Of a DNA stretch of 42,673 nucleotides, positions 1 to 8,181 are shown piece by piece. A model generated the notes under the pieces. It did no database searches. It was given only the letters and a program-made list of their open reading frames with translations, and was not told the origin of the DNA. The DNA lies in contig JAEWBW010000032.1 of the NCBI GenBank assembly GCA_023390955.1, positions 1-42,673 of the forward strand, read 5' to 3'. This stretch comes from Pseudomonadota bacterium (GTDB taxonomy: Bacteria > Pseudomonadota > Alphaproteobacteria > Rhizobiales > Xanthobacteraceae). Position numbers and translations under genes: made by a program. Positions within the stretch are counted from its first letter, which is position 1. The number at the start of each line of letters is the position of its first letter.

Positions 1-438
1 CTGCAGCCACCAGTGCCCGCGGTTGTTCCGTCGCCACCAGCTGTCGCGCCCGCTACGCCTGCACCGACGCCAGCCACGTCGACCAACACGTTGCCGTCGG
101 GGCTTCCCAGCAGTCCGCCCAAGGAAGTCATGAAGAGCTCGCCGGCCCCCAGCTCGCAAACGGTCTGTTCAGACCTTTCGGGAGAGGTCAACGAGCTTGA
201 GCCTAGCCACTCAAGCCCTTTACTGAAAAAGAATGTCTTCTTTATCGATGCCAAGGCGGGCTGTCGCATTACGAAGGTCAAGCACGAGATCGTTCAGGAG
301 GAAAATTTCTCCAATCTGAAGTTCACCATTTTGGATAGCGGACAAAAGGTCCGCGCCGACTTTGATTTACTGGCTTCAAAGACGCGCGCGATGGTGAAGC
401 TGCGCTTCACCGCGTCGCAGGTTGCTGTCGGACGGTAA
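1..438 (+). CDS. Proline-rich protein of unknown function, 5' end cut by the window
   Basis: The reading frame is open from base 1, so the true start lies upstream; the first in-window start-like codon is a GTG at 13. About the first 50 visible residues are rich in Pro, Ala, Thr and Ser, which suggests a flexible linker or periplasmic spacer. The last ~85 residues are more normal in composition and contain two Cys (in QTVCSDL and KAGCRITK) that could pair in an exported protein. I do not recognise the family. A hairpin begins 6 bases after the stop. The gene points away from the next gene, which lies on the other strand. Confidence 0.6.
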   Translation: MQPPVPAVVPSPPAVAPATPAPTPATSTNTLPSGLPSSPPKEVMKSSPAPSSQTVCSDLSGEVNELEPSHSSPLLKKNVFFIDAKAGCRITKVKHEIVQEENFSNLKFTILDSGQKVRADFDLLASKTRAMVKLRFTASQVAVGR

Positions 439-444
439 GACGCT

Positions 445-465
445 CGATGCCCAGCGCGGGCATCG
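445..465 (+). terminator. Hairpin just after the first gene, possible terminator
   Basis: The arms CGATGCCC and GGGCATCG form a perfect 8-bp stem around a 5-base loop, 6 bases after the stop codon at 436-438. No run of T follows, so this is at best a weak or Rho-assisted terminator. It also lies downstream of the convergent gene ending at 508. Confidence 0.35.
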
Positions 466-507
466 GCGTGCACGCGACGAGGAGCGCGTTCGGTAGCTCA
501 CAAGCCA

Positions 508-1095
508 TCAGCGCAGCTCTGCGTCGCGATCCCAGGATTGCTTGCCCTCAGAAGCGGAGCCGGTGGTTTCGCAGACGCCGACCCTTGTTTGCTTGACGGT
601 GCATCCGCCAGCCCAGTCGGGGTCGCACGAGAACACTCTGACATTGAAAGATCGATCGCAAGAATTGACCAGGCGGTAGTTGTGAAAACGACCACTTTTG
701 CCGCGTTGCTCAATGGCAACGCACAAGCGAGCATCGGTGCCTGCCCCGCAGGACTTTTGGGACCCCGGGTTGGCCGGCGCTTTGGCTTCGGTTGGACCGC
801 CCGTGCAGGCCTTGCGGAGCTCCGCTTCCAAGGTTTGTGTATTGACCGAGCCCCGTGAGACCGTCGCACCCGGGCAATTCTGTCGGATCGTGTCGCTGAG
901 ATCGTTGTGCTTTCTCACGACCGCGATGAGCCCGGGTATCAGCGAGCAATCCTTGGATTGCTCGAACGCAGCGAATTGCTTGTCGGCAGCTTCCTTGATG
1001 GACTTTTGCTGGGCAATGTAGCTGCAGCTCTGAGCTTGTGCTGACACAATCCCCGCACACAGAACGACAAATCCCACGGCGATGCGAGTATACAT
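508..1095 (-). CDS. Secreted Cys-rich protein of unknown function
   Basis: This 195-residue protein starts with a typical signal peptide (MYTRIAVGFVVLCAGIVSAQAQ, cleavage probably after AQA), so it should be periplasmic or secreted. The mature part begins CSYIAQQ, has a charged helical stretch (~25-60), and a C-terminal half with several Cys (around 115, 125, 145, 155, 164, 174) that could form disulfides. The motif NYRLVNSC followed by a CDPDW segment suggests a small beta-rich domain. I do not recognise a named family. Upstream sequence in front of the ATG has only a weak purine-rich stretch as ribosome binding site. Confidence 0.7.
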   Translation of the reverse strand: MYTRIAVGFVVLCAGIVSAQAQSCSYIAQQKSIKEAADKQFAAFEQSKDCSLIPGLIAVVRKHNDLSDTIRQNCPGATVSRGSVNTQTLEAELRKACTGGPTEAKAPANPGSQKSCGAGTDARLCVAIEQRGKSGRFHNYRLVNSCDRSFNVRVFSCDPDWAGGCTVKQTRVGVCETTGSASEGKQSWDRDAELR

Positions 1096-1385
1096 AGGTC
1101 TCTTACAATCTTGTTGTCGCGTGTAATAGAGGTCGATGTCCGGAGATTAGTTTCGGCAGTCTGATTAGGTGCTCGACAGAACTCAAGGTCTATGATGCTA
1201 AGCACCTAACTTGTGGTAGATGCCACGCCGATCGAGCTGTGCATCCGAATGGCTGATGCTTATAGCAGCGTGCTCAGCAACCTTCCTCGTGGGACGACGA
1301 CAGTACTAGCCGATTTTCGCGCGCAATGGCGTTCGATGTCCCACGTTTGCTGTGCAGGAGGGAGATCTGCGGCATTCGTCCTCCA

Positions 1386-1637
1386 TCAGGGTTTGACGGC
1401 CCTACTTCGCAGGAACGTCTTCAGAAGCTTCACCGGGTCAGCTTCTAATGCCTCTGCAATTGTGACGAACTCGACCAAATCCAGCCGCCGCTCGCCGCCT
1501 TCGTATTTTGCGACGAAGGACTGCGGCCTCCCCAATTTTTTGGCGAGCATCTGCTGACGGACGCCTGCCTTTTGTCGCACCGCAACAAGAAGGGCAACGA
1601 GACGGGCGTATTCGTCCGAACCGAGGGATTTTTCCAT
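1386..1637 (-). CDS. XRE-family helix-turn-helix regulator
   Basis: This 83-residue protein is almost entirely one Cro/C1-type HTH domain. A first helix (about 8-24) is followed by the HTH QQMLAKKLGRPQSFVAKYE and the usual following helix with GERRLDLVEF. Proteins of this size bind short operators as dimers and often govern mobile or stress-related loci. It is transcribed divergently from the zinc-ribbon membrane gene, with 125 bp between them, and could regulate that gene or itself. The target is inferred only from position. There is no toxin gene next to it, so I do not call it an antitoxin. Confidence 0.8.
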   Translation of the reverse strand: MEKSLGSDEYARLVALLVAVRQKAGVRQQMLAKKLGRPQSFVAKYEGGERRLDLVEFVTIAEALEADPVKLLKTFLRSRAVKP

Positions 1638-1762
1638 GACCGCCGGGATGAGATTGGGCGGCGAGCAATCTGATCCCGAAAAAGGATCATCCCAAAAGTG
1701 GATATTTGAATACGCCTGAGCTATCAGACTGAAGGACTCTTGGCAGAGGCACGGAGGCTGGG

Positions 1763-2734
1763 TTGGCTAGGTATGCTTGTCGCAGTTGTGACGCTGACGT
1801 TGCTCGAGGTTCCTCTTATTGTCCCAATTGTGGAGTTCACCGGCCAGCGGAAGCGAATCCCCTTGGAGCCTTAATCGCCACTCCTGACCGCCGAATTGGC
1901 CCTCATGGCTCGTCTCGCAGGAGTCGAAATCAGGGCGTGATACTGGGCGTTCTTGCCTGCTGTCTCGGCATTTTGGGAATCTTCACGTTCGGCCTGCTGT
2001 TCGTGCCGTTATCGGGGCTGTTTGCCTTGCTCGGCCTGGTGCGCGGTCTGGCATATCGCAGTGTAGCGGGCGCCTGCGCCTCGATAATGGGAATCACGCT
2101 CGCAGCAATTGGTTTCGTTCTTTCCCCCAGCTTGCTCCTGGTGGCAGGCGGCCTTTTCGTAGCTTTGTTGCCCGACACCGGCGGAGCCAATTGGGAGCCG
2201 CGAGCGGCGCGCGCTGACAACGGTCCCTCATTGCCGGATCAGCAGCAAAAGTTCTGCGATATCACCACGGCGGCGTCGGTCAAATATTTCGGCCTTGCGA
2301 AGGATGCACGGAAAGCACGGGACGAAAAGAACGGCATCGTGGAAAAGAGAGTGCAGGAGGCCATGACCGCCTTAGCTCGTGCCCGCAACGCTGACGCTCT
2401 GAAGCTTTTTAGTGCGAGCGGCTTCTCGTTCGATCAATGGAAGGTCACGCTTCTGGAGGTTCAAGCGCCCAACGATAAGCAAGTGTTCTTCTCGGTTCGG
2501 CCTCTCTGCTCTGATATCGTCACAATCCATTTGGTGGCGCCTCCACGAAAGCCCCTTCTGGACACACTCGCAGCGAAGCAGAAAGGCGACACGATTATTC
2601 TATCCGGAACATTCGTGGGCTCACGGACTGAGGTGGGCATCCAGCCCCGGCCGCCTGATGCTGATCACTTTGAGCAGAGCGTTACGGAGCGGGGCTCAAT
2701 GGAGGAACCGGAGTTTCGGGCTGTGTTGAAATAG
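1763..2734 (+). CDS. Zinc-ribbon membrane protein
   Basis: The protein has 323 residues from a TTG start at 1763, supported by GGAGG five bases upstream. Residues 6-23 form a CxxC...CxxC zinc ribbon (C6, C9, C20, C23). Residues ~58-95 and ~101-136 are long hydrophobic stretches, giving two or more membrane segments, a layout seen in DUF4190-type proteins. The C-terminal ~180 residues (from ~145) are hydrophilic and probably extracytoplasmic or cytoplasmic depending on topology; they include a coiled-coil-like KDARKARDEKNGIVEKRVQEA stretch. Function is unknown. It converges on the terminase gene, with 28 bp between stops. Confidence 0.75.
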   Translation: MARYACRSCDADVARGSSYCPNCGVHRPAEANPLGALIATPDRRIGPHGSSRRSRNQGVILGVLACCLGILGIFTFGLLFVPLSGLFALLGLVRGLAYRSVAGACASIMGITLAAIGFVLSPSLLLVAGGLFVALLPDTGGANWEPRAARADNGPSLPDQQQKFCDITTAASVKYFGLAKDARKARDEKNGIVEKRVQEAMTALARARNADALKLFSASGFSFDQWKVTLLEVQAPNDKQVFFSVRPLCSDIVTIHLVAPPRKPLLDTLAAKQKGDTIILSGTFVGSRTEVGIQPRPPDADHFEQSVTERGSMEEPEFRAVLK

Positions 2735-2762
2735 CGCTTTGCTCGGTTGCGGCCAATGCCGG

Positions 2763-4121
2763 CTAAAAGCCATCGCTGTCTCCAAGCCCGATGGCTATCC
2801 CGTAGCAAAATGTGTCGAGCAGATCATCTTCGCGGTCGTCGGCCGCTCCAATTCTAAAGCCCTCAACCTGATCAAGCAGGTGATTCCTCGACCGTTGCTT
2901 ATAGGTTGATACCTTGTCGAAGGCCGTGGTCGTGTATTTAACTTTGCCTTGGTACACATATCCAGAGACGGAGATTGCGCGTTCGTCCTTGCCGAGGGCG
3001 GTGAGCTTGCTTTCAATGGGGTGGGCGGGCCAGCCCCGTCCGCGCGCCTGTTGCAGCAGGACGGTTCCGGAGTTCTTGTCCTCAATCCAAGCGCCAATGG
3101 CCCCGCATCGAGCGCCACAGAGCCTTGCAAGATCCTCCAATCGTCTGAACACACCGGGGAGCCACTTTTCCAACAGAGCGCCCTCGATTTGCGTAATGTC
3201 CCAATCCAAAATCCGGAGCGGAACGTTCGAAATGGAGTCGAGAGCGAAGTAGGCTACCGCCGTAGCGTCATGTTCCGTTCCCGTCTTGGAAGCCGTGTCA
3301 ATCACGGCAAACACGCTGTCGCAATGCTTCGGGAATTCAACGGGCTGACCATTGTCGAGGAGCCGGTCGCGAGAAAAGAAGGCGACGCCTGACCAATCGA
3401 CAAATTCGGCAAGGTATTCTTGCTGATAGACTAGCGGATCGTTGTCGCGTCGTAGGTCCTCGATCAGTTGGAGCCGACGCGTCTGCCAGGCGGCAATGCC
3501 TTCACCCGGCAAAATCATCGGAAGTACCGGATTGTCCATGGTCGTTGCGCGAAATTCAGCGAACCCATATTTGGCGTCGGTACAGATGTTGTAGAAGAAG
3601 TTCTCTGGATCTTTGCCTGCCGAGTTGGAGCAGACGAGCGCCTCGCCCTGATAGTCGTACAAGGTTGGCTTTATCGCTTTCTCCCAGATCTCCATCGCGG
3701 ATCCGGCCGTCATATTGCCACCGTTCTTGGCGAAGGCCGCCTCGTCGATCACGACGCGATGATAGCGTCGCCCCCGGCCGGCGATGCCGTTCTCCAGGGT
3801 CCAGAAGTCGAGGCGACCGCCCGTCTTCATCCGGATCACCCCGGTCCCCTTTGAGCCGGTCTCAACGATGGGGCGCAGTTCGTCCGATAATTCGTTGTAG
3901 ACTTCCGACCACGTCCGGTGTTGTGGGGCGAACCACGCGCATTCCCACCCCTGAATCAGCGCTTGGCTGATCCAGGTCTTGGCGAGGGCGGTCTTCCCAA
4001 AGCGGCGACCACACCTCAGGGCCTTGAAACGGCTGCCGTGAAGAGCCCAATAGGCCTCGACTTGACCGTCGTGAAGAGGCTGCAGTGCTATTTCGAGGTG
4101 GCCTGAACCAACCTTTCCCAT
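2763..4121 (-). CDS. Phage-type large terminase subunit (ATPase plus nuclease)
   Basis: Large terminases power DNA packaging and cut the concatemer. This 452-residue protein has both halves. The ATPase has Walker A CGRRFGKT (37-44), Walker B VVIDEAAF (123-130, D126/E127) and a coupling motif LVCSNSAG (162-169). The C-terminal RNase H-like nuclease has D275 (AVIDTASK), E347/D348 (IEDKNSG) and D436 (DLLDT) at the expected acidic positions. It looks intact. It is the last gene of a minus-strand operon, 3 bp after the DUF5681 gene. No portal, protease, capsid or tail gene follows: the next gene is on the other strand and unrelated. It could be a prophage remnant or a stand-alone terminase cassette. 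Confidence 0.88.
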   Translation of the reverse strand: MGKVGSGHLEIALQPLHDGQVEAYWALHGSRFKALRCGRRFGKTALAKTWISQALIQGWECAWFAPQHRTWSEVYNELSDELRPIVETGSKGTGVIRMKTGGRLDFWTLENGIAGRGRRYHRVVIDEAAFAKNGGNMTAGSAMEIWEKAIKPTLYDYQGEALVCSNSAGKDPENFFYNICTDAKYGFAEFRATTMDNPVLPMILPGEGIAAWQTRRLQLIEDLRRDNDPLVYQQEYLAEFVDWSGVAFFSRDRLLDNGQPVEFPKHCDSVFAVIDTASKTGTEHDATAVAYFALDSISNVPLRILDWDITQIEGALLEKWLPGVFRRLEDLARLCGARCGAIGAWIEDKNSGTVLLQQARGRGWPAHPIESKLTALGKDERAISVSGYVYQGKVKYTTTAFDKVSTYKQRSRNHLLDQVEGFRIGAADDREDDLLDTFCYGIAIGLGDSDGF

Positions 4122-4124
4122 GGA

Positions 4125-4589
4125 TCAAGGTTCCTTTGCCGGCTTGGTGACATCTCTGGAGCGATCGGCGTCGGTCTGCGCTAAAGGCGTTTTGGCTCTC
4201 TTGCTCGCGGCAAACTCTCGCGTCTTCTGCGGGCCGGTCTGTCCCGGGTAGTCGGGCAGCCAGTTGGTAACGACGATCCTGCGAGCTCTCATGTCGCCAA
4301 ACCTCTCGGCATGCGCCAATAATCTCAGCAATATCGCCGCGCTCCCGACATCGCCGCCGAGTGCCGAACGAACGTGATTGAGCGCGCTCAACTGCCTGCG
4401 GTTTGCCGTTCGAAGCGTCCCACCCTCGCGAAATTTAACAGGACCATCGAGGACGTTGATGATGGCCTGGGCCACTGAGAACGGCGCTCGCTTTGGGCGG
4501 CCTTTGGGATTTCCCGAGGTGCCCTTCTTGAACTGGAAGCGCTTGGGCGGCTTGCCTTTGCCTACCTTGTGATCATCCATTGTGATCAA
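4125..4589 (-). CDS. DUF5681-domain protein, terminase partner
   Basis: This 154-residue protein opens with the DUF5681 signature KPPKRFQFKKGTSGNPKGRP at residues ~13-33, a basic, glycine/proline-rich segment. Proteins with this domain are commonly found next to terminases, so a small-terminase or DNA-binding role is plausible but unproven. The TTG at 4589 is preferred as start because GAGGGAG lies about 5 bases upstream; an ATG at 4580 is the alternative. The middle section (FREGGTLRTANRRQLSALN, then ALGGD...LLRLLAHAE) resembles a section of the neighbouring 4611-4949 protein. It is followed after 3 bp by the terminase gene. Confidence 0.8.
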   Translation of the reverse strand: MITMDDHKVGKGKPPKRFQFKKGTSGNPKGRPKRAPFSVAQAIINVLDGPVKFREGGTLRTANRRQLSALNHVRSALGGDVGSAAILLRLLAHAERFGDMRARRIVVTNWLPDYPGQTGPQKTREFAASKRAKTPLAQTDADRSRDVTKPAKEP

Positions 4590-4610
4590 AATCGCTCCCT
4601 CAATCGCCTG

Positions 4611-4949
4611 CTATGGCGCCGCGTGCGGCTGCTCGACGAAGACAAGTTCAATCTTCGGCTTCGCCGATCTGTGTGCCAGTCGTTCGAACCTGAGACGAAT
4701 CTCGACAGCTTTCTGATCGCCGGCGAGCTCTTTCTGATAAAGCTTCAGCAAAATGACCTCGAGTGTCGACATCGTCGTCCTCTGACCGTCGAGTTCGATC
4801 GAGATGCGTTTTGCAAGAAGGTCATAGATGTAGTCAGCGATATTGACCACTTGCCGAGTCGGAGCGGAAGAAGATCGGCTGCTTCTGGAACGACCAGGTT
4901 CACGGTGGCCGGCCGGTGGATCCTCCCGATCTTCGCTGCGACGGGACAT
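4611..4949 (-). CDS. Small protein related to DUF5681 partner
   Basis: The protein has about 112 residues. The first ~33 are Arg/Ser-rich and probably disordered. The rest (VVNIADYIYDLL onward) is mostly helical. The segment IELDGQRTTMSTLEVILLKL plus ELAGDQKAVEIRLRFERLAH matches in spacing the REGG...LSAL...LGGD...LLRLLAH part of the DUF5681 protein, so the two look like distant paralogues. The start overlaps the methyltransferase stop (TGATG, with a GTG one codon earlier at 4952), which implies translational coupling. A gap of about 21 bp separates it from the next gene. The function is unknown. Confidence 0.65.
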   Translation of the reverse strand: MSRRSEDREDPPAGHREPGRSRSSRSSSAPTRQVVNIADYIYDLLAKRISIELDGQRTTMSTLEVILLKLYQKELAGDQKAVEIRLRFERLAHRSAKPKIELVFVEQPHAAP

Positions 4950-6334
4950 CACGGAGCAGCGCTACGCTGCTTTGCGAGATCCGCATAGAGTCCGCCTTGG
5001 GCGTGAGATGCATGCCGTCCCGTAAGCGATTGCCACCGTTGAATGGCGACATCGACGTAACGCGGGTCTAGCTCAATCCCGAAGGCTCTTCGACGCGTAC
5101 GCTCTGCCGCCAGAATAGTAGTACCGGAGCCGACGAACGGATCGAACACCACGTCATTTGGCTTCGTACAGTCCAGGATCGCGTCTGCGACCATTCCGAC
5201 GGGTTTTACTGTTGGATGAAGGTGAAGTAGCGCCTCTGCATTTTTGCGGGGAAACGAACTCGCTCCGGGGTAGTTCCAGACGTTCGTTCTGTTGCGCCCG
5301 AAGCGGCCGAGCTCGACGTTGTTCTGGTAAGGAGCGGCTCCATTCTTGAATACGGCAATCAATTCGTGCTGTGAGCGATAGAAGGCGCCAAGTCCGGCGT
5401 TAGTCTTAGCCCAGACACAGAGATTGATCAGCGGGAGCTGATTGAGACGCCCGGCTGCAATGAGGTCTTCGATGTGACGCCAATCCATGCACACGAAGAT
5501 GACGGCTCCCGCGATGCTGCGTGCTTGCATGACGGACAAGGACTTCGATAGAAACGCGCCATATTCGGCAGGCGTCATTTCGCCCGCGGCCATCTCAAAT
5601 TCGCGGTGCGTGACTTGCCCGTTACCGGAGACCATCCCGTCTATTTTGAGATTGTAGGGAGGATCCGCGAAGATAGCTGCGGCGCGCTCGTTACCAAGCA
5701 GAGCGTCGACGACGCTCGGATCGAGCGCATCGCCACAATACAGACGGTGCTCACCTAGGTACCAGATATCACCGACGATTGTGACTGCAGGTCCCGCTGC
5801 CGGCCAGCGCTCGTCGGCAAGGTCGGTTTTGTCGGGCTCGTCCAGCGACTGAATTCGGATGTCGATCTCCGCGATTTCAAAGCCAGTCGTGGTGATCTCG
5901 AAGTCGAGCGTGAGCTCCGACAGCTCCTTGAGTTGCTTGGCAAGGACGACCTCATCCCAGTCGGATCGCTCGTTAAGCCGGTTGTCTGCGATCCGGAACG
6001 CAGTCACCTGCGCCGGCGTCAGGTGTTCAAGTTGGACAACTGGAACCTGAGAAAGCTCGAGCAGCTTGGCCGCTTCATAGCGCCCGTGCCCGGCAATGAT
6101 GGTGTTGTCTCGGTCGATTAGGATCGGCGCATTGAATCCGAATGATTGAATGCTTTTCGCAATCGCCTTCACCTGCTTACGTGGGTGCTTGCGCGGATTC
6201 GCAGGTGAGGGAACCAAGCTGCTGAGGACCATCACCGAAAAATTGGTCGCGTTTAGGTGGGGTGAATTCGCTTCGTCGATCACTGTGTCCTCCGGAAAGT
6301 GTGGAGCGATCGTGCACCCGGTAATGCTGCCCAC
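4949..6334 (-). CDS. ParB-domain DNA methyltransferase (beta class)
   Basis: Two domains are visible in 461 residues. Residues ~36-130 form a ParB/Spo0J-like N-terminal domain (NPRKHP, then IIAGHGRYEAA at 79-89). Residues ~185-440 form a DNA methylase with DPPYNL at 224-229, the HPTVKP segment at 373-378 and the SAM-binding DPFVGSGTT at 398-406. DPPY ahead of FxGxG is the beta-class order, as in CcrM, so N6-adenine is the likely target, with N4-cytosine possible. No cognate restriction enzyme is nearby. It leads the operon with the two small proteins and the terminase. Such methylases are often carried by phages or integrative elements. An internal ATG near residue 36 is an alternative start. 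Confidence 0.87.
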   Translation of the reverse strand: MGSITGCTIAPHFPEDTVIDEANSPHLNATNFSVMVLSSLVPSPANPRKHPRKQVKAIAKSIQSFGFNAPILIDRDNTIIAGHGRYEAAKLLELSQVPVVQLEHLTPAQVTAFRIADNRLNERSDWDEVVLAKQLKELSELTLDFEITTTGFEIAEIDIRIQSLDEPDKTDLADERWPAAGPAVTIVGDIWYLGEHRLYCGDALDPSVVDALLGNERAAAIFADPPYNLKIDGMVSGNGQVTHREFEMAAGEMTPAEYGAFLSKSLSVMQARSIAGAVIFVCMDWRHIEDLIAAGRLNQLPLINLCVWAKTNAGLGAFYRSQHELIAVFKNGAAPYQNNVELGRFGRNRTNVWNYPGASSFPRKNAEALLHLHPTVKPVGMVADAILDCTKPNDVVFDPFVGSGTTILAAERTRRRAFGIELDPRYVDVAIQRWQSLTGRHASHAQGGLYADLAKQRSAAP

Positions 6335-6686
6335 GAAGTCAGGATCTTCAAGAGCGGGACCGTGGACTTATCCTCAGTGGAAAACATTCAGTTTGAAGCT
6401 GGGGCGCAGCGGATAAGACTTGACGAGAGGCCGAATTGACCCGTCGGCCGCAACTTTATGGTTCCGACGTCCAAGAGAACGAGACGACTAGGGCCACCGA
6501 CCTTCAGTATTCCCAACGAAGCAGTACGAGTTGAGCGAGAGAGAATGGGCGTAGATTGCGACGTTGCTAACCGGCAAGTGTCGACTTTAGCCATACACAC
6601 GCGAACAACAGGCCGTTCGTAGTGGTTTGCTCGTGGATATTGCGCTCTGGCGCGCATTGCTGTGATTTGCCGGCGCGGTACTGCGA
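6335..6686. other. Intergenic stretch without a convincing gene
   Basis: Open frames on both strands here have no recognisable domain, no good ribosome binding site and irregular composition. The stretch separates the methyltransferase start from the decayed transposase and is probably worn-down mobile DNA plus the promoter of the methyltransferase operon. I cannot identify a specific promoter. Confidence 0.5.
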
Positions 6687-7123
6687 TATCTGATGATCGA
6701 CAGCACTATCGTTCGTGCTCATCAGCAAGCGACAAGCGGAAAAGAGGGGTCAAAGATCAGGCGCTCAGGCGCTCCCGAGGCGGACTGACCACCAAGATCC
6801 ACATGCTGGCCGATGCGCTCCGTCGTCCGCTCCGCTTCATCGTCACGGCTGGGCGGGTCAATGACATCATCAAGGCCCCTTACTGCTCGATGCCAAGACG
6901 GCGGTGCCGTACCCGCCGACGAGGCCAGCGAAGCCCTAGGTGAGATTCGCTGCAATCAACGCGAATCCCGTCACACTGCACCCACAGGATCATCATTCCG
7001 CACGACACCGACGCATGTAAACAGGGCAAGTGCGGGCGCTGCTTCTGTCAGCTCAATCACTTTCCGACGTTGGCAACCCACCATTACAGGCGAACCGTCA
7101 ACTTTGCAGGCTTCATCCAGTGA
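6687..7123 (+). pseudogene. Decayed IS5-family transposase remnant
   Basis: Fragments of an IS5-type DDE transposase appear in successive frames: YLMIDSTIVRAHQQATSGK near 6687, then DQALRRSRGGLTTKIHMLAD and RPLRFIVTAGRVNDI near 6750-6870, then LLDAKTA, AVPADEASEAL near 6905-6940, and finally IIPHDTDACKQGKCGRCF, LNHFPTLATHHYRRT and VNFAGFIQ at 6992-7120. The last part matches the family's usual IIPHDTTxYKHRNRIERCFNRLKHFRRFATxYDRRT in spacing. At least four frame changes and an in-frame stop show it is dead. The N-terminal half is missing, and I could not see terminal inverted repeats. Confidence 0.82.
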
Positions 7124-7154
7124 TCTGGATGCAATGAATGACGAGCTTGGTGTC

Positions 7155-7664
7155 CTATTCTCCAGGGAAGCCTTTTGCCAGCTGGTCCAGTCGCGCCCTC
7201 AAGGCCTGTCGCACGGGAGCATCGAATTTGCCGGCTCTAATCTCATCAACGTATTCGGCGAAGCCCTTCCAGCGAGCTGCCTTGTGATAACTTCGCTTGT
7301 CATCATCAGGATTGACGACAAGTTCGTGGATCAGAACTGCGACACGCGCCTGGAGAGCTCGGTCACCGCGCCAGATGTTTGCATCTGCCCGGTGATACTG
7401 GACGAGGACGTCTACGCTGAGCGCACAGAACCGCTTGCACTCTCGTCGTCTAAGATCGCGGGAAGCAAGCTCCGTCTTCTCGCGACGTAAGCAAACCGGC
7501 AGGGTATCTGTGAAACGGTAGACTGCGACATCGTATAGAACCCAATCGATATATTCCTCGTAAACGCGGGGATAGCTTTCCCCAAACAGCTCTCGAAGAA
7601 TTTTTGCCGGTGCGGGTTCATTGTAGACGACGGCGATGCCGTCGAAATGGTTGGTTCTAAGCAT
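7155..7664 (-). CDS. Hypothetical protein, 169 residues
   Basis: I prefer the ATG at 7664 (MLRTNHFDGIAVVYNEP) because AGAGG lies six bases upstream; the open frame extends further to 7805 but the extra residues look non-coding. The protein is soluble, mixed alpha/beta, with a YPRVYEEYIDWVLYDVAVYRF segment rich in aromatics and a C-terminal helical part (RKSYHKAARWKGFAEYVDEI region). I recognise no domain. It sits between the transposase remnant and the repeat-rich spacer, in a region with signs of mobile DNA, so horizontal origin is plausible. Confidence 0.5.
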   Translation of the reverse strand: MLRTNHFDGIAVVYNEPAPAKILRELFGESYPRVYEEYIDWVLYDVAVYRFTDTLPVCLRREKTELASRDLRRRECKRFCALSVDVLVQYHRADANIWRGDRALQARVAVLIHELVVNPDDDKRSYHKAARWKGFAEYVDEIRAGKFDAPVRQALRARLDQLAKGFPGE

Positions 7665-8181
7665 GGCTAGCCTCTTGCCACTTCGCATGAGACGGAAGCT
7701 GACGGAGTATCGATCCACGGATTTCACTCCGACATTGGTCGCAGGGGAAGCCAGCCGGCTTGGTTCCCGCTCTCGCGGATTCGATATCCCCAGAGATATT
7801 TGCAAAATCGCTCCAGCGCCCGCACGTCTCGTTGGTCACAGCAGCGGAACTGACGGGCCTCGCCGCACTCTTTCCTAAGCAAGTTCCGCGGCCGCGAGGC
7901 GACCGTCGAAAGCAACGATGGATTGGGCGAGCGTTGCGCTCCACAGTTAACAGAGGCACGTCTCCCTGTTACGAGGAGCGGTCATCCCTGTTCGAAAGTT
8001 TGCGTATCACTGTTATTCAGCTGCGCTTCCCTGTTCGGAGGACGCACCTCATCGTGCTACACGTCATTGAATTAACGACGAAATTGGTCCTTCAGATCCG
8101 AATTACGAGCTTGTTCGACGTGCCCGCAATCGCCTTGGAGGCTAGTCGTCTGGCTACGATCTCGGATTTGAGGCGAAGAGA
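7665..8181. other. 517-bp spacer with phased octamer repeats, no gene seen
   Basis: Open frames here do not show a recognisable domain or a good start. The only clear structure is the octamer array at 7941-8035, described separately. The stretch lies between the hypothetical gene at 7155-7664 and the 3' end of the polymerase gene, so it also marks the border between the accessory region and the polysaccharide cluster. Confidence 0.5.
7941..8035. repeat. Octamer TCCCTGTT repeated with 21-22 bp phasing
   Basis: TCCCTGTT occurs at 7963-7970, 7985-7992 and 8028-8035, with a one-mismatch copy TCACTGTT at 8007-8014. The start-to-start distances are 22, 22 and 21 bp. A weaker match, CCACAGTT, sits another 22 bp upstream at 7941-7948. 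Two helical turns per unit places all copies on the same face of the DNA, as in iteron or operator arrays. No replication or recombinase gene is adjacent. Confidence 0.6.

Noticed and set aside
1386..1637. XRE protein as an antitoxin
   Set aside because: No toxin-like gene is beside it; the neighbours are a secreted protein and a membrane protein.
2763..6334. Restriction-modification system
   Set aside because: The methyltransferase has no endonuclease with a specificity domain; the only nuclease is the terminase, which matches phage terminases.
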